A DNA stretch of 64,000 nt, taken from Bremia lactucae (lineage: Eukaryota; Oomycota; Peronosporomycetes; Peronosporales; Peronosporaceae). Position 1 is the stretch's first letter, and every line of letters starts with the position of its first letter. The translations under genes were made by a program, and so were the position numbers. This document shows, piece after piece, positions 9,153 to 20,160 of the stretch. A model generated the notes under the pieces. The model was not told the DNA's origin, did no database searches, and was given only the letters and a program-made list of their open reading frames with translations. The stretch spans positions 985,370 to 1,049,369 of the forward strand of contig NW_027152062.1 of the NCBI RefSeq assembly GCF_004359215.1. The letters are read 5' to 3'.

Positions 9153-9587
9153 TGTAACGGGGTCTCCCGTTACTTAAGTATTATTTCCTATAAGAGGATT
9201 AACAATAATTATATCCTACAAGAAGAAATTTATAAAGAAGTATAACATTATAATCTAATTAATTTTTACTTATATAGTTCCAATATAACCAAATTTGGTA
9301 TTATTGATGCAATAAGACATTAATTGATTTAAGTCTAAATCTACACCGCCAATCATTTCAAGACACGATTGTGCGGTGCGCAAGGATGCGCCATACTTAT
9401 TGAGATATTAATATAATAAATTCAGTAGTAGATAGAAGATCATTACGTAGGAAACTAAATGTATTACTACAGTTTTACTTTTTCTCTATTCTAAAGACTT
9501 AGTATAGACTTTTGAAGCCAAAGACACTTAGTCTCAGAAGAAAATTTTGTCTGTACCTTTGTGTGCATGGAATTTCGGGGCACCTGT
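9153..9587 (+). repeat. LTR of type B, 5' LTR with deleted 3' end
   Basis: It begins TGTAACGGGGTCTCCCGTTAC and matches the LTR-B copies at 26741-27222 and 56296-56809 along most of its length. The last roughly 70 bp, including the terminal CCCCGTTACA, are missing. The sequence passes directly from GGGGCACCTG to the primer-binding-site-like CCTGGTAGCACTTCGTAG. It is the 5' LTR of a plus-strand element. Confidence 0.8.
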
Positions 9588-10920
9588 CCTGGTAGCACTT
9601 CGTAGTCCATTCAACGGCCTACGCACGTTCCATCCAACATGGACATGTTGGAGATCACTCAGATGAGTAAACCTCGAATGGAGAGCGATCAAACGAATGT
9701 GTTTGCTAAAATGTTTGTCTGAGCCGGTTCTTAAAGATATCATACGACCCAAAGACTAACGGGTCGTGAAGCTTGAGCCCCAAGTGTAACGGAGCACTAC
9801 GACTTGTACTGCTTCAGTTGCGAGTGGTGCCTTACGTCACTTCACGTACACTATTACGTGCGGAGGAAGACTTCTCTTTAAGACAACTAACTTAAAGAGG
9901 GTTAAATGAAAACTGTGTTAATATAATTAAGTATCTCTTCTTTCTATCTGTAAATGCTAACTTAATTATAAACTAATACTAAACATGCAATTGTATTCTT
10001 ATCGATCTATCTCTTTACGTTTACAGCTGATTATTCTGCGGAATAAATAGATATAATGGTCTATACCGATTTATGGATATTAATTCTGAACATTACTATA
10101 TAAAATAATATCCTCCAAATATTATCTACCTTTTAGATAACATATGAATTAATAACCTTTAAGTGTCAACTTCATGTAACGATACACCCCGTTACACCAA
10201 GGCCCAACATTTGGCACGTCCGGCTAAGTTGGACATGCCAAATTTCACTTTTGTCGCATCATCACTGATACGACGAGCTTCAATGACATCGTCTACTTCG
10301 ACGAACCATCTTAAAAGGGAGTCGCCTTAACTTAAAGATTTATTTAAGCTTTCGGGTCCACGCGGAAGCATCGGCCCATTCGCAGCATGTAAATGTTGAT
10401 GTCTCAACAGTGTTAACTGTTTAGGACCCTATTATATCACCACCTCTGTGTGTTGAGAGCCTTGCTAATGAAGCAAGGCTACTTTCTCTTGGGCCCCCGT
10501 CGAGTTCGTGTTAACTGAACTCGACTATGGCCGCATGCTGTTCATCTCTGCCCGGAGTATACAGCATAGCGCCAACGGCTGGCCCGCTTACGACCGACCG
10601 CGAGCCGAATTCCGGGCTCGGGCAGAGCTTCTGGATTTGAAGCGGGGCAAGCGTGACATTAACGCTTATGCCCAACATACACGATACCTGGTCAGTTGTA
10701 TCGTGAGTCATCCAATTGATGAACAAACGCAGGTAACTGTGTTTGTCAAAGGTCTTGCAAACGGACCTGTTAAAACCCGCCTGTTCCGGCTAAAGTTAGA
10801 GTCCCTTCACCTTGCGATCTCTATAGCGGAACAAAAGGGCTTTAGCCTGAAATAGGCTTTCATTCACTCATGTGCATATCGTCCACTGAGACGACAAGAA
10901 AATAGAGGTCCAGAACCCAT
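9588..10920 (+). pseudogene. Gypsy gag region, scrambled by an internal inversion
   Basis: The left part (9588-9707) is leader and gag start on the plus strand. The segment of about 9708-10596 is gag sequence on the minus strand, including LGLKLHDPLVFGSYD at 9720-9780 and the N-terminal gag at 10500-10590. From about 10597 gag resumes on the plus strand with EFRARAELLDLKRGKRDINA and continues open to 10855. Turning the middle segment round restores the normal order seen at 56880-57720. A solo LTR (9785-10196) sits within the inverted part. No functional Gag can be made. Confidence 0.75.
9785..10196 (-). repeat. Solo LTR of type A with 5-bp target duplication
   Basis: A complete LTR-A of 412 bp with both termini. 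It is flanked on each side by CCAAG (9780-9784 and 10197-10201), a perfect 5-bp target-site duplication. It splits a gag sequence that continues on both sides. This is a solo LTR left by recombination between the two LTRs of an inserted element. Confidence 0.93.
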
Positions 10921-10979
10921 GGATCTCTCGTATGTATAGCGAGAAACCTAGCTCTTCATCTTATCATTGATCGTATGTC

Positions 10980-12230
10980 AAAGAGTAGAATAATCTTTCG
11001 TTAATGGATCTGATCAATCGATTCTATCAGATCCTTATGCGTGAACAGGCTGTCACGTTCACAGCAGTAAGCACCCCAAGCGGAATGCTATGGGAATGGC
11101 TAGTTATGCCACAGGGGCTTAGTAATGCCCCTGCGACATTCAACGGATGTCTAACAAATCTGTTGAGATCGGTGCAGGATTTCGCACCGAGTTATTTTGA
11201 TGACGTCTTCGTACATAAACGTTAAGTCGACGCTGAAGTACATCTAACCCCACGTCCGAAAGGTTCTTACACTTATGCGTAAGCATAAGTTGTATGCAAA
11301 TCTCAAGAAGTGAAAATTCGCTGCAAGCAAAATACCACTTCTAGAGTCCATCGTGGGTAAACACGGTGTACGCCCTTATACGGAAAATATCAAGGCGATA
11401 ACCGACTGGCCTGTGCTAGTCGATGTAAAGGCACTTCGAAAGTTTCTCGGCTTAGCGGCGTACTTACACGAGTACTCCCGCAATCATGCCGAAATTACAG
11501 CACATCTTTCTTCTTTGTTAATGAAAAATGTAAAGTGGTCATGGTACACTGATTGTCAGCGTCCGTTAAGAATATCAAGCAAAGCTTGATGCAATCGCCA
11601 ATCCTGGTGATGGCGGACCAAGATAGACCAATCATGTGGTCTGTGACGCCAGCGATTTTGCGATCGGCTGTGCGTTAATGCAATTTTACACAGACGGCGC
11701 AGAGCGCACCGTCTGCTATTAGTCGCGTCAGCTTCATACAGCTGAACGCAACTATCCACTGTATAACACGGAACTCCTTGACATGAGATATGCACTGGCT
11801 AAGTTTAGGTCAATCTCCCAAGAGATCGACCTTTCATTTGTTATACGGACCATGCGTCGTTACGCCCGGTCCCCACTTCTCGCATATAATGGCGAGATGG
11901 TTGTTTTTCTTCGCAAATTACAACTTTTCCGTGAAATATAAGCCAGGACGACTTGATGTCGTTGCTAATGCCTTTTCGCGCCGGCCCGATTTTAAGCCGG
12001 CTGCGCAAAACAACAGTGACGATAAGCCTACTAATGCAACAAACGACAATGAGCATGAGCCCACTCTTGCAACAATAAGTGTTCCGTCGTCAACATTACT
12101 TAGCGACGTTAGAAGCGCCTATCAAGAAGATAAGGCTCTTAAAGAGTTGATGGGTCAACTTAAAAATCCATCACAACAATCCTTAAAAGGATTGTCAAAA
12201 TTGTATCGATTCTCAAGGGATCGATAAAAA
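10980..12230 (+). pseudogene. Gypsy reverse transcriptase and RNase H (decayed)
   Basis: Translation on the plus strand gives RT pieces in order: LINRFYQILMREQAVTFTAV, MLWEWLVMPQGLSNAPATFN, and the catalytic box SYFDDVFVHK at 11190-11220. After frameshifts come KFLGLAAYLHEYSRNHAE and the RNase H strand with CDASDFAIGCA at 11640-11680. The RNase H end is PGRLDVVANAFSRRPDF near 11945-11995. The RT N-terminus and the protease are missing, so gag joins almost directly to mid-RT. Multiple stops and frameshifts make it inactive. Confidence 0.85.
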
Positions 12231-13140
12231 ACACGCAATAGTATACTTTGCTACACAGCCATTGCTAGCAACACACCTCGTGTCGTCATCCCCAATCATA
12301 ATGATTTGCATTTACGCATCATGTATGACTGTCACGACGCACCAATAAGTGGGCATCGTACACGTGAGAAAACTTCTCAAGCTTTTTTTAGAGTAACTCT
12401 TATTCAAGGAGTAAGGGATTCGCTCAAGCAAAGGACAATCTAGCTCTTATTTATCACGCATTGACTCAACAGTTAATACAAAAGGTGCAAATGTTGATTC
12501 AATCCACGTTGAAGTGGACACACTCAGTAATAGCGCTAATGCTATTACTGACTTTGATAACGATACTGAAAGACTCAACATCGAAAATAATATTCTTAGT
12601 GAGAGCAATAATGCTCTCACTCAAGAGGATACAAAGCCTGTTCGTCCCGAGCTAAAGCATGATAGTCTTGGGGCAGAGTCTGGTTTCTACGAATCAGACG
12701 TTCCACTACATCCTTCAAGGATGAGATCTTTTAGAGAGCTGTCACCAGCTCGTTTTGAAGGGAATGATGTGCCGTTCGTTCGCCAGTTGATCAGTGTCAA
12801 TTTGCGCACAATTTTTCAACGGGTGACGAGAAAGATTATCGACCGTCACCGCTAACTCGCGACGACGGGATCGCTCGTGATTTATGTCCTCCCTTTAATA
12901 ATGGAGGGTGTGATCGAGTCACGATATTACTCGGGTTTGGCGAACGAGGCGAACCCGATATCCCCTCCTCCTCTACACGCATTGACAGATTTGAGTGGTG
13001 AAAAGCGTTTCATTGTTGAATACTTCTCGAACCACCGTGATGTGAAAGGGGTTTGAACGAGTTATCTCGTTTGTTGGCGAGGGTATATACCCTTGCATGA
13101 TTGTTGAGAACCTCGTTCCCGACTAATAATCGACGTACCG
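12231..13140 (+). pseudogene. Gypsy integrase remnant and chromodomain, catalytic core deleted
   Basis: The zinc-binding region is visible (LRIMYDCHDAPISGHRTREK, 12310-12375). It joins directly to the spacer that normally follows the integrase core (compare 43805-43880), so the DDE core is deleted. The GPY/F region is also absent. A Ser/Asn-rich linker (LSNSANAITDFDNDTERLN) leads to a degenerate chromodomain at about 12990-13130 (SGEKRFIVEYFSNHRDVKG, then SYLVCWRGY after a stop). Confidence 0.75.
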
Positions 13141-13740
13141 GGTAGTACGACGAGGCCCATCCTCCTCGACAGAAGGTCCTCACAGAATGAGCGCTTTTCG
13201 CGCTCGTAAAAGGATTGGAGGTTCTCACTCCCTTCGCGCATCTCACAAGAGAATGAGCGTCCTCCAATAAGCTTGTTTAAGAAAGTATGTTTCCTTAGGG
13301 ACACGACCTGCACCCCTAAAACAACATGGACATGAGCCCCTCCCCACAAGAGGCAAGATAACCCTGCTCTCTAGCCAAACGGTGCAGCTTCTAGCGTGCA
13401 CCGACTACAGTCCATTTTTTTGAACCGGTCACGAAACGCATCCAATTTGTCAAGCCAGCATCTGCTTTCCACATTCTGTACAAATGCTTTTCAAGCTTGA
13501 AACAAAAGAGTGACATCATTTGCTCGCTTGCATGTGTACTATCGATGCCGGAAAAATGCATCGATGAAGAATTCAGTTTCGCCCTCACCAGGCTTGTATA
13601 GGACGGATGATCAAATAACGAGATTTTGTAGCGGTCGTTAGTCATCTGAGACCAACGAGTTCTGTTGCCCGAAGAGGGCAACCAAATTCTTTTTCGGGAG
13701 CGAATTGCAAAGCATTGTGGTCCCTCTCTTGTTGGTTCAT
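13010..13740 (-). pseudogene. Antisense accessory ORF of Gypsy element, copy III
   Basis: Minus-strand reading, opposite to the adjacent pol remnant. At about 13610-13440 the frame gives KPGEGETEFFIDAFFRHR, a stop, then YTCKRANDVTLLFQA, KAFVQNV and WLDKLDAFRDRFKK. At 13390-13320 follow KLHRLAREQG and, after a shift, CLLWGGAHVHVV. Downstream are EGSENLQSFYEREKRSF and a His/Ser-rich stretch (DNSFKPLSHHGGSRS). The order and motifs match copies I, IV and V. There are in-frame stops and at least two frameshifts, so this copy is dead. Confidence 0.6.
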
Positions 13741-13944
13741 GTTAACACGTTGACGCTTAAATTGGTCTCGGCGTGATCCTTAGAATCACTCCATTGCTGG
13801 TGATGCATTCTAGCACCACCAGTAGCATGATTATCGAAGGTATTTTTACGACACTTCGGTCCTGGTGAAGCATTCTGACATCACCAGAATTATCATCGTC
13901 AAGGCAGTCATCACAAGATGATTCCCATCAGATCTTATGTATAA
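13741..13944. other. Region between antisense ORF copy III and the next Gypsy fragment
   Basis: Low-complexity sequence with repeated CACCAG and ATCACC words. It resembles 26130-26460, which is the N-terminal part of antisense ORF copy IV, so it is probably the decayed N-terminal region of copy III. No LTR follows, and the element is broken off here. Confidence 0.4.
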
Positions 13945-14466
13945 GTGCCTACACTTGATCCGTTGTTCACGGAGACATTAAAAGAAACTATATCCAAAGG
14001 TACCTGGGAATATTTGACCTCATTCTTGGGGACTTGTTTCCTCAAGTGTTATTTAGGCGGTATCGTCCCCAACTGCCTCTCGCTGTGGTTCCACAGCGAG
14101 TTTCCAATCATCGACTCTTCAGTCGACATAGGACTTTTAAACTGTCGCTTATAGCCAGGCGTTGGATATTTTCATGGATGTTGCTTTTCAAGCAAGCATC
14201 CTTGTTTCGTACCACTCGACTTATTCAAGTGGTCGAATTTCGACGCTGCCTGTGCTTGTGCGCAGCCGTCGGATTCTTACTCCACAGTGTGATACTACTT
14301 AGATCTTGTGCAGTCGTGCAAACGGTCCAACCACAAATGAGGTCACCACACTCACTCGTAGGACATCCACACACTTGTGGACGCTCCAAGACGTTCATCA
14401 GATAACCATCTGATGAGCGAGAGGCAGACATCGTCACGGCTTGATGCTGCCAGTTTATGCACTGCT
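13945..14466 (-). pseudogene. Gypsy linker between protease and RT (fragment)
   Basis: Minus-strand translation gives INWQHQAVTMSASRSSDGYL, then NVLERPQVCGCPTSECGDL, as in the fuller copies at 17350-17480 and 58440-58600. This Cys-containing stretch lies between protease and RT in the family. The fragment ends exactly where an LTR-A has inserted at 14467. It is not functional. Confidence 0.65.
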
Positions 14467-14920
14467 TGTAACGGGGCACTACGACTTGTACTGCTTCTGT
14501 ACAAGTCCACTTCGCACTGCTTCAGTTGCGAGTGGTGCCCTACGTTATTTCACGTACACTAGTACGTGCAGAGGAAGACTTCTCTTAAGGCAGCTAGCTT
14601 TAAGAGGGTAAAAAGAAAACTGTATTAAATATAATGGAGTGTCTCTTGTTTTATATTTGTAAATGCTAACTTAATCATAAACTAATACTAAACATGTAAA
14701 TGAATTCTTATCTCTATCTTCTCTGTAACTCTCTCTTTGATTACTCCTGCAGCTGTTTAGTCTGCGGAATAAATAGGTATAATGGTCTTACCTATTTATG
14801 GATAAGAATTCTGAATGTTACTATATAAAGAATATCCTGCAAATATTATGTACCTCTTAGATAATATATTAATTTACAACCTTTAAGTGTTAATTTATGT
14901 AACGATACACCCCGTTTACA
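14467..14920 (-). repeat. LTR of type A, 3' LTR of the 14.5-19.5 kb element
   Basis: About 454 bp with a perfect TGTAACGGGGCAC end and a slightly altered CACCCCGTTTACA end. On the minus strand it is preceded by the polypurine tract AAGGGAGGGGTGA, identical to that at 938-951. This marks it as the 3' LTR of the element running down from 19522. It interrupts an older Gypsy fragment at 14466. Confidence 0.88.
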
Positions 14921-15038
14921 TCACCCCTCCCTTAACAACAATCACTCTGAGTCTCATTGGACGGAGCGGTCGCTATGTGACCACTTTATTTTTAAAACGA
15001 TGTTGATTGGTCAGATCCATTATTTTAAATTCCATCGC

Positions 15039-15685
15039 ATGAAGAATCAACTCATGCGGGATTGACGATAGTACTGCGCCTCCGCTGCGGCTCGTGCAGC
15101 TGCGGGTGATGCACTGTTACCTCTTGCGGCAGACGGAACGTCTGCCGTAGTATCTTCCACTCGCACAACACTTGATGTTGCGAGTGCACGTGGTGATTCA
15201 CCACGTGAATACGACCCCTCTTCGGAGGTCGATTACGAATGCGAGTCGGACGAAATGGCCAACTCGGGGAGAAGGAACGATCGCCTGATAGACGTCAGGC
15301 GGCTGACTATGAGCCTTCGAATGAGAGGGCTCATTCTGATAGACGAGTTAGTAGTCTATTTGGATCCGACGATGAGGATGATCCCTCATCGCCCGTTCCG
15401 TCTCCCGTACGGTCACCTGCACGTGTTTATGTGCAAGGTGATGCCGATGGCGTAAGCCATCGTAAGAAAAGTTCTTGTGGTACCTCTACTTCAGTGAGTA
15501 CCACTCTGGGGAGTGATGACAGTAAAATGTCTCATCTCGCCCCTAATAAGAAGCCGTGGCTTTTGTCAGTATGGCTAATCAAAAGCTTGTCTGGAATAAC
15601 TACTCCTTACAATAAATATCCTTTATTTATTGCGACAAAGCTACATGGCCTTGATCCCAGCGCGAAGAACTTTCGCGCTGAGGAA
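15039..15685 (+). pseudogene. Antisense accessory ORF of Gypsy element, copy II (partial)
   Basis: Nearly identical to copy I over its N-terminal half and cut by the second assembly gap. It has the acidic N-terminal part (DSPREYDPSSEVDYECESDE), the linker SSLFGSDDEDDPSSPVPSP, then KKPWLLSVWLIKSLSG and FIATKLHGLDPSAKNFRAEE, where the gap begins. The stop that ends the N-terminal frame of copy I near 1223 is absent here. One-base differences near 15061 and 15275 shift the frame. It lies about 120 bp inside the 3' LTR, on the strand opposite to gag-pol. Confidence 0.6.
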
Positions 15686-15785
15686 NNNNNNNNNNNNNNN
15701 NNNNNNNNNNNNNNNNNNNNNNNNNNNNNNNNNNNNNNNNNNNNNNNNNNNNNNNNNNNNNNNNNNNNNNNNNNNNNNNNNNNNN
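15686..15785. other. Assembly gap of 100 N
   Basis: Exactly 100 N, between the antisense ORF (left) and RT of the same minus-strand Gypsy element (right). Integrase, RNase H and the chromodomain should lie here, so at least 2-3 kb are probably missing. Confidence 0.95.
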
Positions 15786-16660
15786 AGGAGCGCTGACAAC
15801 CAGCGTTCCATATCCATTTCTTGTATTTTTTTCGAGACGAGAGAGATGAATTGTCATCTCGGCATAATTGCGTGAGTACTTGTGCAAGTACGCCGCTAAA
15901 CCAAGGAACTTTCTAAGTTCCATGACATCGACTGGAACTGGCCAGTCGGTGATCACCTTTATCATTTCGGGATCAGGGCGCAAGCCGTGTTTGCCTACAA
16001 TGCACCCAAGAAGTGGTATTTCGATTGCAGCGAATTTCACTTCTTGAAATTTGCTTACAACTTATGCTTTTGCAAAAGTTTAAGAACCTGACTAACGTGA
16101 GTTTTATGAACTTCTACGTCCGTCTTTCCATCCATGGACCGGCTATGGACGAATACATCGTCATAACAATCCGGTACAAATTCTCGCACCAGTCACAAAA
16201 GAATCGTTACGCATCCGTTATATGTTGCAGGGGCGTTACTAAGCCCCTGCGGCATTACTAGTCATTCCCTGAGCATCCCATTGGGAGTGCTCACTGCTGT
16301 GTACGGAATGTCCCGTTCACGCATATGGATTTGATAGAACCCATCCATCAGATCCATAGACGAAAAGATCGTACTCTTAGTATAATGCTGCAACGGTACC
16401 GGCTCAACGCCGATACCTATTCAGTTTGTTGAGTGAGTGCACTATCCGCCACCCTCCTGTGGCCTTTTGCACACAAAAGGTCGGAGAGCTATGTGGGGAG
16501 GTTGAATCCCTTACATGGCCCGCTTTAATTCGATCGGTTAAGAATTTATCGATCACAAGTACATGTTCACGAGGCAGTGGCTACTGCTTCATGACACAGT
16601 ACTTTGAGCTTGGTTTGAGCTCGATGTCATGTCGAGTGCCTCTATCCTTAGGCAACTAGC
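15786..16660 (-). pseudogene. Gypsy reverse transcriptase (minus-strand element 14.5-19.5 kb)
   Basis: Minus-strand translation shows the RT C-terminal part as an open stretch (16040-15786) with LLGCIVGKHGLRPDPEMIK, VMELRKFLGLAAYLHKYSRN and ending at the gap. Upstream (16260-16050) are degenerate palm sequences around the catalytic box, and further up (16520-16400) the conserved entry KAGHVREST-like region. Several frameshifts are present. The 16040-15786 part retains the frame that the duplicated copies at 23655 and 45720 have lost. Confidence 0.75.
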
Positions 16661-17580
16661 ATGAAAATGTTTCAGGGAATACATCCCAAAACTCAATCGA
16701 ATTCTTGTATTAAGGGTTTGTATTAAGTGACCAGTTTTACGTTTTCCCAAAATATACAACTGGTCACTTAAGACAAACGCTTTATACAACCGCTGACCGA
16801 ATATCGATAACGTCTTCGTCCTCTGCGACGAGTACGCAGATCTCTCAAGAACTGATCAGGTGTCTCCGAAATTGACTTCGGAGGCGTATACAGATCAAGA
16901 GTATAAGCGCCTGCTCTTGATCCGTAAGTAACCAAGACATCAAATGTCTCGATTTTTCATGGGACCCCTTTTTCACAGCCTGCCGAGAGATTTATCCCTC
17001 GTGATGCTGAAGTCTAGTCACTTCAGTATTAACTATTGTGAGGAGATTTCTCCTCAAGTACGTGGGGACTTATTCCCTCAACGACTTTTGACTGTGGTTG
17101 CGCTATCACAGTCGGGTCCTCTATGGTCGACTCTCTACTCGACCTAGGATCGTCATGATGTCCTTTTTGGGCAATCGATATCTTCCTTGAATGTCGCCTG
17201 CTAGGTGTACATTCATGTCTCGATCCACTCGACAAATTCGAGTGGTTGACCTTCGGCGCTGCCTGTGCATTCGCACAGCCACCGGCAAATGACTCCACAG
17301 GGTGATTAATAATCACACTGTGATCTTGTGCAGTCGTACTAACGACCGTACCACAAGTGAGGCCATCGCACTCAGTCGTAGTACATCCACACGCTTGAGG
17401 ACGCTCCAAGACGTTCATCAGATGGTCATCTGTTGAACAAGTGACAGGCATCTTACGGATCGATGCTGCCAGCTGATCCTTGGCTCGTATTTTCTGAGCC
17501 AAGGTAAACAAAGAATGACATCAAATTTGTCATTCAAATCCAGTACGATAAAATCATCATCGTACTGTTAATCTTTTAAC
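16661..17580 (-). pseudogene. Gypsy region between protease and RT (minus strand)
   Basis: From high to low coordinates: the end of protease, then TCSTDDHLMNVLERPQACGC and TTTECDGLTCGTVVSTTAQD, a Ser/Arg-rich linker (PRSSRESTIEDPTVIAQPQ), and a degenerate RT-proximal region (16660-16860) related to 46500-46790. The part at 17029-17511 is open for 160 residues. Its job within the polyprotein is unknown; the position is constant in four copies in this window. Confidence 0.6.
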
Positions 17581-18243
17581 GTGTGGTGAAATCTCACTAC
17601 GCGTTTCATTACTGTTATCGATACGCTTGTCGCTAGACGCACCGTCATCCTCGTTGGGGGGATGTCGCGCGCCTACGACCTCAAGCGTCTGGCGACGAAT
17701 AAAGTTATTCGTCTTTCCATTGCACCCGTTAACGTTTATACGTCTGATGACACGCTCGCAGTCCAATAGGGCTCCAAGTGGCAGAGTTTGTGTCACTTTT
17801 AACTTTAAGGTGATGAGGGATACCTCATCGCCAGGCGCAGAGACCCAAAATGACTGTGTGTCTGGAGCAACTTTTGTCAAAAGATTTGCAAATTCTCTTG
17901 AGGTTGCTATATCAGTAGGACGTTGCGCCCCTACTGACCCCGACCGTTTTTTTTGCGGTCCGCTTCGCTTTTGCGATTTCTCAACAACGTCGGACCCGCG
18001 ACCGTTGCTCTTTTTGGCATTCGGTCCATAATTACGTTCAGTACCTCTCGGTACTGGGCGTGGAGCACTACACTCATGAGCGTAATGTCCTAACTTTGAC
18101 AGCAATTGCATTTCTGCAATCGCTAATTGTTCGATAAGCGAGGTTAATCGCTTTTGACAAAAGAGAGGTCCATAGGTTCTGGACCTCCAAGCTTGTTTCG
18201 TCTTGAAGGACGATATGATGACAAACCAGCTTGAGCCTGTCAC
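17557..18243 (-). pseudogene. Gypsy gag C-terminus and aspartic protease (minus strand)
   Basis: The frame contains a damaged CCHC knuckle (KLGHYAHECSAPRP; the first two Cys of the motif seen at 47650 are lost) and a basic Lys/Gly/Ser region. The protease core follows (DEVSLITLKLKVTQTLPLGA then LLDCE, where the retropepsin family has D-S/T/C-G), then NNFIRRQTLEVVGARHPPNE. The active-site loop appears to carry a duplicated or inserted stretch before NNFIRR. It is probably inactive. Confidence 0.75.
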
Positions 18244-18257
18244 AAGCTTAAGTCCTC

Positions 18258-19062
18258 CTATTCCGCAACTGGTAATGCTTCTTCAAGCGTATCTAGTACC
18301 AAGCGGAACAGGTGGGTCTTTACGGGACCATCCGCAAGACCTTGCATGAACACCGTAATACACGTGTGTTCATGAATGTTTGCGATACAAATCGCTAAGA
18401 GTCGTATGTGCTGGGCATATGCGTGAACATCACGCTTGCCTTGCTTGAGTTTCAGAAGCTCTGAACGAGCTCTGAACTCAGCCCTTGGCGGTTCAAACGT
18501 CTGTTTGAGCCGGGCTTTAAAAGCCTCTAGCGTCTCAAAGACGTATGGGTCGCGCAACTTAAGGCCCAATGCCCAAGTTTTGGCACAATCTGCCAGATTT
18601 GATTGAGCAAATCCGACTTGCATTTGCTCGTCAACGATGTGACGTGTCCTTATGGCATCGTCCGTCTCGACAAACCATCTCAAGAGGGAGTCTTCTTCGA
18701 CTCCCCTATACTTTGAGATGTCAATCTTTTAAGTTTCGGGACGACGCGTGTGCGTCATCTCAGGTACAGGGGTCTGTACCTGTTGTAACCTCAACAGTTC
18801 TGCCTATTGAGAGCCTTGCTGATTCAGCAAGGCTACCTTCTCCTTCATCTCGTCAAGTTCATGTTGTATGAACTTGCCGATGGCTGAATGGAGGGCATCT
18901 CTGTCCAAATTGGACAGCATTGCCAAGATTGCGTCGTTTCCTACGGTCGAACTCATTCGTTCGACCGCACTCCTTTCAATGTCACTTAGAAAGGAGTAGC
19001 TTTCACGGGAACGTGATGCGTATTCCCACTATCATCTAACATCTCCATGTTAGATGTGGGAT
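18258..19062 (-). pseudogene. Gypsy gag (minus-strand element 14.5-19.5 kb)
   Basis: The capsid-like gag core is open from 18683 to 18258 and reads RWFVETDDAIRTRHIVDEQM, TWALGLKLRDPYVFETLEAF and PPRAEFRARSELLKLKQGKR. It ends VFMQGLADGPVKTHLFRLVL. The N-terminal part (19062-18760) matches the gag start at 2721-2958 but is interrupted. Gag would form the particle shell; the following frame holds the nucleocapsid and protease. Confidence 0.8.
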
Positions 19063-19098
19063 ATGTGGTCCTTGGACGGACTACAAAGCGCTACCAGG

Positions 19099-19522
19099 TG
19101 TAACGGGGCACTACGACTTGCACTGCTTCAGTACAAGTCCACTTCGCACTGCTTCAGTTGCGAGTGGTGCCCTACGTTATTTCACGTACACTAGTACGTG
19201 CAGAGGAAGACTTCAGTTTAAGGCAACTAGCTTAATAAAATGAAAACCGTATTAATATAATTAAGTATCTCTTCTATCTATCTTGCAAATGCTAACTTAA
19301 TTATAAACTAATACTAAACATGCAATTGAATTCTTTTCTTATATTGTCTGTATCACTCTTTTGTTTACAGCTACAGCTGATTAGTCTGCGGAATAAGTAG
19401 ATATAATGGTCTATACCTATTTATGGATAAGAATTCTCAACATTACTATTTAAAGTAATATCCTCCATATATTATCTACCTTTTAGATAATATATTAATG
19501 AACAGCATTTAAGTGTTAACTT
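19099..19522 (-). repeat. LTR of type A, 5' LTR truncated at its outer end
   Basis: It starts (in plus coordinates) with TGTAACGGGGCACTACG and runs 424 bp. It lacks the last roughly 24 bp, including ATACACCCCGTTACA. On the minus strand, CCTGGTAGCGCTTTGTAG directly inside is the probable primer-binding site. It is the 5' LTR of the element whose 3' LTR is at 14467-14920. Confidence 0.85.
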
Positions 19523-20063
19523 GGTGTCACTAACACTACTAGAAGTTACCAGGCGCAGTCTGCAACTCCTTGCATGGTGTCCAGAATGCTGTTTCTTGTA
19601 GGCCGACGGATTTGCTATGCATTGGTAGGTTGGGGTAGGGGTAAGGTTTGGTAGTGAGGTTAGGATCGGGATAGGGATTGATTTTGGAACAAGACATATT
19701 CAAATGCAGAAGGGACCCGCTGGGTGGATGTGTTACGCGCACCAATGGCCTTCCTCTTGTCCTGATAGGTGGGGGACCTGGATTGTTGTGTTATTTTTTT
19801 TGCACTGAAGAGAGAATTGTTCTTTGGCGGTAAGTTAATTTCAATGCTAGACACCAAATACTTGGCGTCGATGTTCACCAATGCAAGGTGTTGCTGTTGC
19901 TGCTGTTGTTGCCAGTGTTGGTGTTGTTGTTCGATTAATCCACCACTGCATATCAAAATCTTCTTTGGTGGGGGCTGTGTTGTACTGAATGAGACGCTGA
20001 AATTATGTTGGCAGGAGATCTCTTACGTTCGTCTGTGCACGCCAGTGCAAGTATATTGTCCTA
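19523..20063. other. Spacer with short GTT-type microsatellite
   Basis: No gene is recognised. It contains a stretch of GTT/GCT trinucleotide repeats at 19889-19932 and a G/T-rich tract with repeated GGTAGGG/GGTTAGG-like words at 19622-19680. It probably belongs to the 3' flank of the MULE on the minus strand. Confidence 0.4.
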
Positions 20064-20076
20064 TTGCTGTTGTTGC

Positions 20077-20121
<45 letters not shown>

Positions 20122-20160
20122 GTTGTTGTTGCTGTTGATGTTGTTGTTGTTGTTTTTGTT
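20064..20160. repeat. (GTT)n trinucleotide microsatellite
   Basis: About 97 bp of GTT repeats with occasional GCT and GAT units. It starts exactly where the MULE transposase on the minus strand reaches its C-terminal PISLNKN and would read as poly-Asn/poly-Thr there. The normal C-terminus of the transposase is therefore replaced or pushed away. Confidence 0.9.
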
